From positions 1-41,500 of the forward strand of contig CAYJII010000020.1 in NCBI GenBank assembly GCA_964370225.1: a DNA stretch of 41,500 nucleotides, in the 5' to 3' direction. Position 1 is the first letter of the stretch, and the number at the start of each line of letters is the position of its first letter. The notes beneath the pieces were generated by a model. The model had not been told where the DNA came from. It was given only the letters and a program-made list of their open reading frames with translations, and made no database searches. A program made the position numbers and the translations under genes. Shown here in pieces: positions 1 to 7,176 of the stretch. This DNA comes from CAYJII01 sp964370225 (GTDB taxonomy: Bacteria > Bacillota > Clostridia > Oscillospirales > Ruminococcaceae).

Positions 1-819
1 AAAGCTGACAAACACGTTATGTGTGAAAAACCAATGGCTAAAACTTATGCTGAAGCTAAAGAAATGGTTGAAGTTGCTAAAGAAACTGGCAAACTTTTAA
101 CTATCGGTTACCAAACAAGACAATTCAAAACTTCACAATACCTAAAAAAATGTGCAGTTGATGGCCAATTCGGCGATATTTACTACGGTAAAGCACACGC
201 TATCCGTCGTAGAGCAGTTCCAACTTGGGGCGTGTTCTTAAACGAATACGAACAAGGTGGCGGTCCACTAATCGATATCGGTACTCATGCACTTGACTTA
301 ACTCTATGGATAATGGACAACTATGAGCCAGAATCTGTTATGGGTTCTGTTTACAAAAAATTAGGCAACCAAACTGAAACTGCTAACGCATTCGGCGAAT
401 GGGATCCTAAAGAATTCACAGTTGAAGATTCAGCTATGGGTTACATCAAAATGAAAAATGGCGCTACTATCAACCTAGAAGCTGCTTGGGCTCTTAACAC
501 TCTTGACGTGGATGAAGCTAAAACTTCTGTTTGCGGTACTTTAGGCGGAGCTGACATGAAAGACGGCGTAAGACTAAACTACGTTAAAAACAACGCACAA
601 GTTGTTGAAGTTCCAACACTAAACGAAGCTAGCGGCGGCGTTGCTTTCTACGAAGGTGTTGTTGAAACTCCAACAGTTAAAGAGCAAATGGTATTCTTAA
701 ATGCAATTGAAAAAGGTACTCCTTTAACAGTTTTACCAGAACAAGCTTTAGTTGTAACTCAACTACTAGAAGCTATCTATGAGTCTGCTAAAACAGGCAA
801 AGCAGTATATTTTGACTAA
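1..819 (+). CDS. Gfo/Idh/MocA family oxidoreductase, 5' truncated by window edge
   Basis: NAD(P)-dependent sugar or polyol dehydrogenase of the Gfo/Idh/MocA family. The frame is open from base 1, so the first in-frame ATG at 19 is internal. The family signature CEKP lies at fragment residues 8-11, where the cofactor-binding half normally ends. The substrate-half motif GGGPLIDIGTH is at about residues 86-96, with the Asp and His that family members use in catalysis. The missing part should be roughly 100 residues holding the GxGxxG Rossmann loop. It is followed after 82 bases by a TIM-barrel isomerase and later by a second oxidoreductase, so it belongs to a sugar-catabolic operon. The substrate cannot be read from sequence; inositol, keto-sugar or glycoside chemistry are all possible. 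Confidence 0.9.
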   Translation, partial: KADKHVMCEKPMAKTYAEAKEMVEVAKETGKLLTIGYQTRQFKTSQYLKKCAVDGQFGDIYYGKAHAIRRRAVPTWGVFLNEYEQGGGPLIDIGTHALDLTLWIMDNYEPESVMGSVYKKLGNQTETANAFGEWDPKEFTVEDSAMGYIKMKNGATINLEAAWALNTLDVDEAKTSVCGTLGGADMKDGVRLNYVKNNAQVVEVPTLNEASGGVAFYEGVVETPTVKEQMVFLNAIEKGTPLTVLPEQALVVTQLLEAIYESAKTGKAVYFD

Positions 820-841
820 TATTTACTAAAACTTAATAGTT

Positions 842-868
842 AATAGGCAGGCGTATAGTCTGCCTATT
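842..868 (+). repeat. intercistronic hairpin in the sugar operon
   Basis: Nine-base perfect arms (AATAGGCAG at 842-850 and CTGCCTATT at 860-868) around a nine-base loop. No T-run follows, so it is more likely an mRNA-stability or processing hairpin than a terminator. The next gene's SD site (AAGGAG) starts about 20 bases downstream. Confidence 0.6.
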
Positions 869-901
869 GCTAAATAAAATAATATATAAGGAGTCAACGA
901 C

Positions 902-1717
902 ATGAAAGCACAACTAGCACTACAACTATGGAGCGTAAAACAAGCGTTCATAGCTGACTATAAAGCAACACTAAAAAAAGTTGCAGAGCTCGGATTTAAA
1001 GGCGTTGAGTTCGCTGGCTTTAATCAATTAGGAGCAGAAGAACTTGAACTGATTAAACAAGGCGGCATCGAAGCTATGTTTAAAATCCCACAAGAAAAAT
1101 TCATTAAAATTCCTGCTGAAGACATGAAAGCTTGCCTAGAAGAAGTTGGTCTTGTACCAATGGGGTCACATGTTGGCGAAGATTTAATTTTAAATAATCT
1201 TGATGAAGTGATTGAATACCACAAAGCTATCGGCTGTGATTATATCATCTGCCCTTATTCAAATGTAGACGACAAAGATAAACTTATTGAGCTTATCGCA
1301 AAATTCAACGAAGCATCAAAAAAACTACAAGAAAACGGTATGCACCTAGGCTATCATAATCATGCTAACGAATTTATTGAGCATGATGGAAAATTAGCTC
1401 TTGACATGATTTTTGAAGGTGTTGATGGACTAGTTCCTGAAGTTGACACTTACTGGGTATACAATGCAGGTTACGACTTTGTTGAGTACTGCAAAAAATA
1501 TAGTGGCAAATTCATCTCACTACACTTAAAAGACGGAACAAAAACCGAAGACACACCAATCGGTGAAGGCGAAGTTGATATTCAATCCGTACTTGATCTT
1601 GCTAACGAAATTGGCGCAAAATGGCTTGTTATGGAAGATGAAAGCAAAACTCGCGACGAGTTTGAGTCTGTATCAACAGGTATGAACAACCTTAAAAACA
1701 AATATAAATATTTATAA
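902..1717 (+). CDS. sugar phosphate isomerase/epimerase (xylose isomerase-like TIM barrel)
   Basis: A 271-residue protein of the AP-endonuclease-2 / xylose-isomerase-like TIM-barrel superfamily, normally metal-dependent. Strand motifs appear in the expected order: KGVEFAGF near residue 33, GYHNHANEF near 149, EVDTYWVYNAG near 180, SLHLKDG near 207 and VMEDES near 244. The YHNH, Asp, HLKD and Glu residues are the usual metal and substrate ligands of this subfamily. The length is typical. The start is an ATG eight bases after AAGGAG. It sits between a Gfo/Idh/MocA dehydrogenase and a second isomerase, a common arrangement in which dehydrogenase and isomerase process the same sugar. The exact substrate is unknown. 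Confidence 0.88.
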   Translation: MKAQLALQLWSVKQAFIADYKATLKKVAELGFKGVEFAGFNQLGAEELELIKQGGIEAMFKIPQEKFIKIPAEDMKACLEEVGLVPMGSHVGEDLILNNLDEVIEYHKAIGCDYIICPYSNVDDKDKLIELIAKFNEASKKLQENGMHLGYHNHANEFIEHDGKLALDMIFEGVDGLVPEVDTYWVYNAGYDFVEYCKKYSGKFISLHLKDGTKTEDTPIGEGEVDIQSVLDLANEIGAKWLVMEDESKTRDEFESVSTGMNNLKNKYKYL

Positions 1718-1775
1718 ATTACATTAGTTTCCACAAAGACTATTATAGCAATTTTTGACTATAAAAACATATCTT

Positions 1776-1806
1776 TTGACATGAAACTAAAAAGTAGAAA
1801 TGATAT
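1776..1806 (+). promoter_or_regulatory. weak possible promoter before the second isomerase
   Basis: A perfect -35 box TTGACA at 1776-1781 is followed only by a poor -10 (TGATAT at 1801-1806) at a long 19-base spacing. The 115-base gap is larger than others in the operon, which is why an internal promoter is worth noting. Confidence 0.25.
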
Positions 1807-1832
1807 AGTATAAATTAACGGAGGATAATATT

Positions 1833-2804
1833 ATGAAATTAGGCGTATTTGCTGTATTGCTTGCTAATAAAACACTTGACGAAGCTTGTGCTTACCTAGC
1901 TGGCAAAGGCGTACAAACAATAGAAATCGGTTGTGGCGGTTACCCTGGAACTGCACATTGCGACCCTGTAGAACTTTTAAATGACGATGCTAAATGCAAA
2001 GAGTTTTTAGCTACAATTGAAAAACATGGTTTACAAATCAGCGCATTAAGCTGCCATGCTAACCCTGTTCACCCAAACAAAGAAATTGCTAAAAAATTCG
2101 ATGACGATTTAACAAATGCTATCTTACTTGCTGAAAAACTTGGCGTTGATGTTATCAATACATTCTCAGGTTGTCCTGGCGATAGCGAAACTTCACAACT
2201 ACCAAACTGGGTAACTTGCCCATGGCCTGAAGACTTCCTAGAAGTTTTAGATTACCAATGGAATAAAGTTTTAATCCCTTACTGGACTCAAAAAGTTGAG
2301 TTTGCTAAAGCACATAATATGCATAAATTTGCACTTGAAATGCACCCAGGTATGAGCGTATATAACCTACACTCACTAAAAAAATTAAGAGATGCTGTTG
2401 GTCCTGAAATCGGAGCTAACTTCGACCCTAGCCACCTTGTATGGCAAGGCATGGATCCAGTTGCTTGTATCAGAGAATTAGGCAAAATCGGTGCAATCTA
2501 TCACTTCCACGCTAAAGATGTTAGAATCGACAAATACAACACAGCAATCAACGGCGTGCTAGACACTCAACATTACGCTGATGAACTAAACCGTTCATGG
2601 ATTTTCCGTTCATTAGGTTATGGCAACGACTACACATTCTGGAGAGATATCGTTTCTGAGCTTAGACTTGCTGGATACGACGGTGCACTTAGCATTGAGC
2701 ACGAAGATAGCTTAATGAGCGCTGAAGAAGGATTATCTAAAGCAATTGCTTGCTTAAAAGATGTGTTAATCTTTGAATCAAGAGGCGAAGTATTCTGGGC
2801 ATAA
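1833..2804 (+). CDS. sugar phosphate isomerase/epimerase, second TIM-barrel paralogue
   Basis: A 323-residue xylose-isomerase-like TIM-barrel protein, longer than the neighbouring paralogue at 902. Likely metal ligands are Glu in ALEMHPG (about residue 169), Asp in NFDPSHL (about 198), His in YHFHAKD (about 226) and Glu in LSIEHED (about 290), the classic E-D-H-E set. The start is an ATG nine bases after GGAGG. The early motif TIEIGCGGYPG and the Cys-rich SGCPGD segment are specific to this subfamily. It lies between an isomerase and an oxidoreductase in the same direction. Two different isomerase-type proteins plus two dehydrogenases suggest a multi-step epimerisation or oxidation-reduction route, but the substrate is not identifiable. 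Confidence 0.88.
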   Translation: MKLGVFAVLLANKTLDEACAYLAGKGVQTIEIGCGGYPGTAHCDPVELLNDDAKCKEFLATIEKHGLQISALSCHANPVHPNKEIAKKFDDDLTNAILLAEKLGVDVINTFSGCPGDSETSQLPNWVTCPWPEDFLEVLDYQWNKVLIPYWTQKVEFAKAHNMHKFALEMHPGMSVYNLHSLKKLRDAVGPEIGANFDPSHLVWQGMDPVACIRELGKIGAIYHFHAKDVRIDKYNTAINGVLDTQHYADELNRSWIFRSLGYGNDYTFWRDIVSELRLAGYDGALSIEHEDSLMSAEEGLSKAIACLKDVLIFESRGEVFWA

Positions 2805-2830
2805 TTTGTCTATAGTACAGTGAACTTTTT

Positions 2831-2870
2831 GTAGCGTCGCGTAATTAATTATTTGATTGCATGGCGCTAC
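2831..2870 (+). repeat. intercistronic hairpin upstream of second oxidoreductase
   Basis: GTAGCGTC (2831-2838) pairs with GGCGCTAC (2863-2870), eight pairs including one G-T, around an AT-rich loop. TTTATTT follows, giving a weak terminator-like or attenuating element, and the SD GAGAGGAG comes directly after. Confidence 0.45.
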
Positions 2871-2895
2871 TTTATTTATGAGAGGAGAAAAAACA

Positions 2896-3945
2896 ATGGC
2901 AAACAAAAAAATTGGAATGGGCATCATTGGCTTTGGCGGAATGGCTCAATGGCACACAAAAAAAATTGCTGAAATCGAGGGGCTCAATTTAATAGGTACT
3001 TTCGACATTAGACAAGAAAGACAAGATTTGGCTATCGAAAAGGGGCTAACTGCTTACGAAAGCCGCGAAGCTTTACTAGCTGATGAAAACATTGGTTTAG
3101 TGCTTATCGCTACTCCAAACGATGTTCACAAGGAAATCGCTATTGCAGCTATGCGCGCTGGCAAAAACGTTGTTTGTGAAAAACCAGTTTGTATGAATTC
3201 TCAAGAGCTAGAAGAAATCATCGCTGTTCAAAAAGAAACAGGCAAAGTATTTGTTGTACACCAAAACAGACGTTGGGACGAAGATTTCCTAACTGTTAAA
3301 AAAATGTACGACGAAGATATGCTAGGCGACATTTTCAGAATTGAATCAAGAGTATTAGGCTCAAGAGGCATCCCAGGCGACTGGAGAAAAGAAAAAGCTC
3401 ATGGTGGCGGCATGGTTCTTGACTGGGCTGTTCACTTAGTTGACCAAGCGTTAATGATGATTCCTGAAAAAGTTAAAAAAGTGTACTCACACCTAACTTT
3501 CGTTTCTGGCGCAGAAGTAGATGACGGCTGCTACATCGACCTTACTTTCGAAAGCGGACTTATCTTCCATGTAGAAATCGGAACTAACAACTTCATCAAC
3601 CTACCTCGTTGGTACGTAACTGGTCTAAACGGCTCTGCTACAGTTGAGTGGGATTTATCCGGTCAAATGGTTAAAGTTGTGAACTTTGACATTGGCGAGG
3701 CTACTCCTATCGTTACTGCAGCTGGTTTGACTAAAACAATGGCACCAAGAACTGATGATAGCATTAAAGAAGTTGAAATTACTAAAGTATCTGCTGATAT
3801 CTTAGACTACTACAACAATGTTGTTGCTACAATCAACGGTGAAGCTGAAATCATCGTTAAAAATGATCAAGTTCTACGCGTGTTCAAACTACTAGAAGCT
3901 TGCTTTAAATCACATGAACTACAACAAGTAGTTGATTTTGAATAA
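2896..3945 (+). CDS. Gfo/Idh/MocA family oxidoreductase
   Basis: A 349-residue NAD(P)-dependent oxidoreductase. The Rossmann loop GFGGMA is at residues 12-17 after a beta strand, followed by ATPNDVHKEI near 72 and the family signature CEKP at 94-97. The C-terminal domain carries GGGMVLDWAVHLVDQ near 170, with Asp176 and His180 in the usual catalytic positions. I chose the ATG at 2896 because GAGAGGAG lies just upstream; an upstream in-frame start at 2857 would run through a hairpin and lacks an SD. It closes the catabolic operon that begins before the window. It is only distantly similar to the first oxidoreductase, so the two probably act on different intermediates. Confidence 0.9.
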   Translation: MANKKIGMGIIGFGGMAQWHTKKIAEIEGLNLIGTFDIRQERQDLAIEKGLTAYESREALLADENIGLVLIATPNDVHKEIAIAAMRAGKNVVCEKPVCMNSQELEEIIAVQKETGKVFVVHQNRRWDEDFLTVKKMYDEDMLGDIFRIESRVLGSRGIPGDWRKEKAHGGGMVLDWAVHLVDQALMMIPEKVKKVYSHLTFVSGAEVDDGCYIDLTFESGLIFHVEIGTNNFINLPRWYVTGLNGSATVEWDLSGQMVKVVNFDIGEATPIVTAAGLTKTMAPRTDDSIKEVEITKVSADILDYYNNVVATINGEAEIIVKNDQVLRVFKLLEACFKSHELQQVVDFE

Positions 3946-3986
3946 TATACCCAAATAAGGAGTAATTTATTTCTCGTTTGGAAATC

Positions 3987-4024
3987 AGGGGAATTACTTT
4001 TCTTAGTAGTTCCCCTTTAATTTT
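3987..4024 (+). terminator. intrinsic terminator or attenuator between oxidoreductase and GNAT gene
   Basis: AGGGGAATTACT (3987-3998) pairs with AGTAGTTCCCCT (4005-4016), 12 pairs with one G-T wobble, loop TTTCTT, followed by TTAATTTT. It ends only about ten bases before the next start codon, with no promoter visible between. Confidence 0.65.
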
Positions 4025-4034
4025 GGAGGCAATT

Positions 4035-5201
4035 ATGATAACAATAGATAAAGCTAATATAGACGATTACTCAGCTCTAATGAAAATGCTTGGGGAAGCT
4101 TTTATCGTGAGCGAAACTGGTAAAGAAACCGACTTCCCCGCACTGCTACCAAAACTATACGAAAGCGGTGTTGACACAATGCAGCACCACTATATCCTCA
4201 AAGACGATGGCAAAATCAAAGCAAATGTTGCCGCTATTCCATTGTCGCTTAATGTTCTGGGTTCAAAGCTAAAAGTAGCTGGCATCGGCATGGTTAGCGT
4301 GTCAAATGACGCTCGCAAAAATGGTTATATGCGACTGCTCATGAATCAGGCAATTGACGATATTAAGTCGAGCAAATATGACTTTGGCGTACTCGGCGGA
4401 CATAGACAGCGCTATGAATACTTCGGATTTACTCCATCAGGCGTGAGCATGGAGTTTGCATTGGAAAAACATAATCTTTTGCATTTATTCGGTGTCGATA
4501 AAACTACAAAATATACTTTTAGAGAAATTGTGTCACATGATGTCGCACTTAGCAAAATTCTCAGGCTGTATAATAAAAAGTCCGTACATGCAGATAGAGA
4601 TAGCGATAATTTATTGCGTGTGCTAAAAACTTGGGAGGCAAAACCTTTTGCTATCTACAATAAAGACGAACTTGCAGGCTATCTCGTACTCTCAAAAGAT
4701 GGCTATTCCATCTGTGAAATTGAGCTGTATGATAATGATACTTTGGGTGAAGTGCTGTATGATTTCTATTTTTCACACACTGAAAAAGAAAAAGCGCTAA
4801 AGATAGTTGATGTGCTACCAAATGAAACTGAAAAAATGACATACCTCAGCAAAGTGTGCGAATACTTCCATATCGAAACGCCGTGCAATGTTGCTATTTA
4901 TAATTTCTTGAGCACCATGCAAACTTTTGCAAAGCTTAAAACTTCATACACAAAAGTCCCTGATGGCAGCTTTGTGATAGAAATTAAAGGCGTGCAAAAA
5001 TTAAAAGTAATATGCAAAGATAATGTCGTGAGTGTTATCCCAACTTTGGATGCACCTGATATTTCTGTGGATTATTTGACAGCGATACAGCTTATCTTCT
5101 CATGCATTAGCGCTCAAACTAGCTTTGGCCAGGAGCTAAATCCCACCGCTAGAGCGCTATTCCCGCTACCTTTGGTATATCCACATATCGATAATGTTTA
5201 A
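4035..5201 (+). CDS. GNAT family N-acetyltransferase, Eis-like
   Basis: A 388-residue protein. The N-terminal half is a GNAT acetyl-CoA-dependent acyltransferase: KVAGIGMVSVSNDARKNGYM contains the strand and the acetyl-CoA pyrophosphate loop (R-K-N-G-Y), and GVLGGHRQRYEYFGF is the following core segment. The extra second GNAT-like and SCP2-like C-terminal parts, ending FPLPLVYPHIDNV, match the long Eis-type architecture rather than a 150-residue GNAT. The start is the ATG at 4035, eight bases after GGAGG; the same frame is open upstream to a TTG at 3978 but that passes through the terminator hairpin. Substrate unknown: aminoglycosides, polyamines or protein amines are possible for the family. 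Expression may depend on read-through of the hairpin. Confidence 0.82.
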   Translation: MITIDKANIDDYSALMKMLGEAFIVSETGKETDFPALLPKLYESGVDTMQHHYILKDDGKIKANVAAIPLSLNVLGSKLKVAGIGMVSVSNDARKNGYMRLLMNQAIDDIKSSKYDFGVLGGHRQRYEYFGFTPSGVSMEFALEKHNLLHLFGVDKTTKYTFREIVSHDVALSKILRLYNKKSVHADRDSDNLLRVLKTWEAKPFAIYNKDELAGYLVLSKDGYSICEIELYDNDTLGEVLYDFYFSHTEKEKALKIVDVLPNETEKMTYLSKVCEYFHIETPCNVAIYNFLSTMQTFAKLKTSYTKVPDGSFVIEIKGVQKLKVICKDNVVSVIPTLDAPDISVDYLTAIQLIFSCISAQTSFGQELNPTARALFPLPLVYPHIDNV

Positions 5202-5234
5202 CATCTTTTTACTAAAATGTAATCACCTTGTAAC

Positions 5235-5263
5235 TTGATATAGCGCTATTTATGCGGTATTAT
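5235..5263 (+). promoter_or_regulatory. sigma-A-type promoter for the acidic lipoprotein gene
   Basis: TTGATA (5235-5240), 17-base spacer, TATTAT (5258-5263). The spacer holds the short palindrome TAGCGCTA. Confidence 0.55.
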
Positions 5264-5305
5264 ATATAATAGAATAGATATAATATAAAAAGGACGAGGT
5301 AAATT

Positions 5306-5983
5306 ATGAAAAATATACTAACTAGATTATTAGCACTTACTTTAGTAATGGCACTATTTTTATTAAGCGGTTGTACTCCTATTGGCGGCGACAGCGATGC
5401 AGATAACAACCAAAATGAAAGCCAATCCGAGGACGAAACTTCTTCAGAAGACGAAACTTCCTCTGAATTAGAAGATGAAAGCGAAGACGAGAGTGAAGAC
5501 GAAAGTGAAGATGAAACTTCCTTTGAAGACGAGACTTCCTCAGAACCCGCAGAAGATCCAAAACCTGATAACACGGTGGATTATGCACAATACTACCAAA
5601 CAGATAAATACGATGATATTAAGTCGGATTTAGGCGTATTATTGGGAACACAACCAGACGAGCTTAATGATTACACGATTTATCAACATGAAGATGTATC
5701 CGTGAGCGTAGATAAAAATGGTACAATCCAAACTATCACCCTACATAAAAACGCACCACAAAACTATTATTTGCTAGGCGTGACTACTGGAATGTCCAGA
5801 AGCGAAACTCTCAGCATATTAGGCGAACCATTTAGCACAGACAATACAACTGATATGCCATCTGCTTCGTACGAGCTTGAAGTTACAGGCGGTATGAGCG
5901 GACTTAAAATGTACTTTGATGAAAATGATACTGTAGTAGAAATTATACTACTTAACTACATTCCAGCTGGTATGGTTGGGTAA
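5306..5983 (+). CDS. secreted lipoprotein with acidic Ser/Glu/Asp linker and BamE-like C-terminal domain
   Basis: A 225-residue lipoprotein of unknown function. Lys/Arg residues, a hydrophobic stretch and the lipobox LLSGC place the lipidated cysteine at residue 23, so the protein should be anchored on the outer face of the membrane. Residues about 30-80 are a low-complexity linker built from SEDE/SSEDETS units. The C-terminal part contains GMSRSETLSILGEP, which resembles the turn-helix of BamE/SmpA-like domains, followed by a strand-rich stretch; this resemblance is by eye only. The start is an ATG with a purine-rich SD (AAGGACGAGG). It is monocistronic, with its own promoter and a strong terminator. 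The linker probably spans the peptidoglycan layer. Confidence 0.75.
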   Translation: MKNILTRLLALTLVMALFLLSGCTPIGGDSDADNNQNESQSEDETSSEDETSSELEDESEDESEDESEDETSFEDETSSEPAEDPKPDNTVDYAQYYQTDKYDDIKSDLGVLLGTQPDELNDYTIYQHEDVSVSVDKNGTIQTITLHKNAPQNYYLLGVTTGMSRSETLSILGEPFSTDNTTDMPSASYELEVTGGMSGLKMYFDENDTVVEIILLNYIPAGMVG

Positions 5984-5996
5984 TTTACAAATTTAA

Positions 5997-6033
5997 ATGC
6001 TGTGAGAGTTATATAACTCTCACAGCATTTTTG
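5997..6033. terminator. bidirectional intrinsic terminator between convergent genes
   Basis: A perfect 32-base dyad: ATGCTGTGAGAGTTAT (5997-6012) and its exact complement at 6013-6028, followed by TTTTT on the + strand and preceded by AAATTTAA. It serves the lipoprotein gene and the M20 gene that converge here. Confidence 0.85.
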
Positions 6034-6048
6034 CTTTTTCATTTAGTT

Positions 6049-7155
6049 TTAAATGTTCATCAGCGCCAAATACGCCTGTACTCCGATATTTAAAACATCT
6101 TCGTCTATATCAAATTTGTTATTGTGCAAAGCAATATTCTTGCCTGTACCCAAATACATAAAGCACGATGGTTTACTCCTACAGTAAAACGAAAAATCCT
6201 CCGCGATTAGGAATGGCTTTTCGTACTCGTGAAAGTCAACCATGTCGCTCAATATGCCCTTTACCTTTGAATATACACCCTCATCGTTAAACAAAGCTGG
6301 GTACCCCTCTGTATAGCTCAGCTCAATCTTGCAACCATACAAAGCCTCATACTCTGCAAAAATTTCGTGTGAGCGCCTCATCATCATGTCGAATATGCTA
6401 TCATCAAAGCAGCGATATGTCCCTTTTAACGTCACGGTGTCAGGCAAAATATTGCGCATAGTCCCAGCGACAATCTGACCAAATTTAAGCAGGCGGTGTT
6501 CACTCGGCGCAATCTCTTCCCTCTCCATTTCGTACAAACGCAATATCAACTTAGATGCAATCTCAATCGCATCAATTCCATTTTGATACTCAGCACAATG
6601 CGCGCTTTTTCCAGTGATAACGATATCCACTTCGCTCGTGCGCGCCATAAACTCGTTCGCCCTACTGCCGATTTGCCCCTTCCCAATATTAGGGTGCACG
6701 TGAAAACCCAGCACTGCTTTTGTGTTAGTTTTATCCAAAACTCCCGTACTGCAAATTCTTTTTGCGCCACCTATCGTCTCCTCTGCTGGTTGAAATACTA
6801 GCAAAATATTATTCTCAAACGCAGATCTAGGTAGCTCGTTTAATTCTTCTGCAAATCCCAGTAGCATGGCTGTGTGGCAGTCATGCCCACAAGCGTGCAT
6901 CCTTCCCTCATGCTCTGAGGCATAAGAGAGATTTGTCGCTTCTAGCACTGGCAGTCCGTCGATATCCGCACGATATGCGACAGTTTGAGTTTTACCTGCA
7001 TTAAAATAGGCAAGCACTCCCGTGTTTAACACTTCGGTTATCTCACAGTTTAATTTTTTTAAGACATTCAGTATATATTCCTTCGTTTTATACTCTTTGT
7101 CGCTAAGTTCAGGTATTCTATGCAAATTTTGTCTGTGCAAAATACTATTGTTCAT
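6049..7155 (-). CDS. M20 family amidohydrolase/peptidase (N-acyl-amino-acid amidohydrolase type)
   Basis: A 368-residue metallo-amidohydrolase of the M20D group that hydrolyses N-acylated amino acids or similar amides in the cytoplasm. Metal and catalytic motifs are intact: RADIDGLP at 62-69, HACGHDCHTAM at 87-97, FQPAEE at 121-126, GFHVHP at 150-155 and the late histidine region around IALHNNKF. No signal peptide is visible. The ATG lies ten bases after AAGGAG, and the SD sits in the 21-base gap behind the transglutaminase stop codon, so the gene should be the last cistron of the MoxR operon. Its role with a MoxR/DUF58/transglutaminase trio is not obvious; release of amino acids from peptidoglycan-derived or acylated peptides is one guess. 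Confidence 0.9.
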   Translation of the reverse strand: MNNSILHRQNLHRIPELSDKEYKTKEYILNVLKKLNCEITEVLNTGVLAYFNAGKTQTVAYRADIDGLPVLEATNLSYASEHEGRMHACGHDCHTAMLLGFAEELNELPRSAFENNILLVFQPAEETIGGAKRICSTGVLDKTNTKAVLGFHVHPNIGKGQIGSRANEFMARTSEVDIVITGKSAHCAEYQNGIDAIEIASKLILRLYEMEREEIAPSEHRLLKFGQIVAGTMRNILPDTVTLKGTYRCFDDSIFDMMMRRSHEIFAEYEALYGCKIELSYTEGYPALFNDEGVYSKVKGILSDMVDFHEYEKPFLIAEDFSFYCRSKPSCFMYLGTGKNIALHNNKFDIDEDVLNIGVQAYLALMNI

Positions 7156-7176
7156 CGTAAATTTTCTCCTTTAGCG

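Noticed and set aside
3978..4034. N-terminal extension of the GNAT protein from a TTG
   Set aside because: It runs through a terminator hairpin, the upstream SD is too far, and a perfect SD precedes the ATG at 4035.
5260..5588. Two open frames opposite the acidic lipoprotein gene
   Set aside because: They are shadows of the Ser/Glu repeat DNA; the + strand gene has promoter, SD, lipobox and terminator.
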